From assembly GCA_031288885.1 (NCBI GenBank), contig JAITQP010000092.1, positions 1 to 6,052 of the forward strand: a stretch of DNA of 6,052 bases, given 5' to 3'. This document shows, in pieces, positions 5,867 to 6,052 of the stretch. The position numbers and the translations under genes are program-made. This stretch comes from Prevotellaceae bacterium. Its GTDB lineage: Bacteria; Bacteroidota; Bacteroidia; Bacteroidales; UBA932. The notes beneath the pieces are model-generated. The model ran no database searches and was not told the DNA's origin. It worked only from the letters and a program-made list of their open reading frames with translations. Position 1 is the first letter of the stretch. The number at the start of each line of letters is the position of its first letter.

Positions 5867-5886
5867 TGGTCATTTGAGAAACCATT
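5865..5886 (+). terminator. Weak candidate terminator between convergent genes
   Basis: AATGGT (5865-5870) and ACCATT (5881-5886) can pair around a 10-nt loop, and the plus strand continues CTTTATTTT. The stem is only 6 bp and not GC-rich, so it is a weak intrinsic terminator at best. It is the only candidate seen after the DUF4249 gene, and it overlaps both convergent stop codons. Confidence 0.25.
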
Positions 5887-6052
5887 CTTTATTTTCCCTC
5901 CACCATTTACGGCTCACCTCATCTGCCAGCGCAGCCACATCCTCCTGCTTTGCCTCAGAGCCTGCCGTTGCATCCAGATAGGTGGCGTAGTTTATCAGCC
6001 GCTGAAGGTCTTCGGGTCTTACTTTGGGGCTCAGCGTGAGCACAATCTTTGT
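5870..6052 (-). CDS. Small protein of unknown function, C-terminal 60 residues only (possibly antitoxin-like)
   Basis: Read on the minus strand, a frame open at the window edge runs for 60 codons to TGA at 5872-5870. The visible part starts TKIVLTLSPKVRPEDLQRL and ends in a tryptophan-rich, charged segment, SRKWWRENKEWFLK. A predicted beta strand is followed by two helices rich in A, E and D, with no membrane segment. Codon use and base composition match the neighbouring genes, which supports a real gene. From memory, small Bacteroidota proteins with a helix pair followed by a WW...NK..F ending occur beside PIN-domain toxins, so an antitoxin role is possible but unproven. The start and any partner gene lie outside the window. 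The stop is 3 nt from the convergent DUF4249 stop. Confidence 0.65.
   Translation of the reverse strand, partial: TKIVLTLSPKVRPEDLQRLINYATYLDATAGSEAKQEDVAALADEVSRKWWRENKEWFLK

Overview
The window looks like chromosomal DNA of a member of the phylum Bacteroidota, probably Bacteroidales. The evidence is the DUF4249-type lipoprotein, the Bacteroidota-style Dxs and Lgt sequences, promoter -7 elements of the TAnnTTTG type, and real genes that start without Shine-Dalgarno (SD) sequences behind A/T-rich leaders. The genes are GC-rich, and the one large intergenic region (261-798) is largely AT-rich. No tRNA, rRNA, CRISPR array, insertion sequence or integrase is visible.

Layout. (1) 1-260, minus strand: the N-terminus of a secreted protein that runs off the left edge. 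(2) 261-798: a 538-bp intergenic region holding most of the unexplained structure. It contains a tiny SD-preceded ORF, a roughly 120-nt imperfect inverted repeat, a consensus-like Bacteroidota promoter pointing left that would give a leader of about 320 nt, a GC-rich REP-like palindrome, an intrinsic terminator for dxs, and a heptanucleotide tandem array that supplies the dxs stop codon. (3) 799-2703, minus: dxs, which makes DXP for the MEP isoprenoid pathway. (4) 2704-2775: a compact divergent promoter region. (5) 2776-5866, plus: an OmpA/MotB-like lipoprotein with a long coiled coil, then lgt (prolipoprotein diacylglyceryl transferase), then a DUF4249 lipoprotein, with no terminator seen between them. 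A second heptanucleotide array ends exactly at the lgt start codon. (6) 5870-6052, minus: the C-terminus of a small protein that runs off the right edge, convergent with the DUF4249 gene across 3 nt.

How the genes work together: the plus-strand cluster is a lipoprotein theme. Lgt performs the first step of lipid modification, and both of its neighbours carry lipobox cysteines, so they are predicted substrates. Dxs is metabolically separate and shares only the divergent promoter region. The coding content is ordinary housekeeping and envelope biology. I did not find a convincing new multi-gene system. The parts worth following up are the leader and inverted-repeat architecture at 261-616 and the two TAA-containing heptamer arrays placed exactly at gene boundaries.
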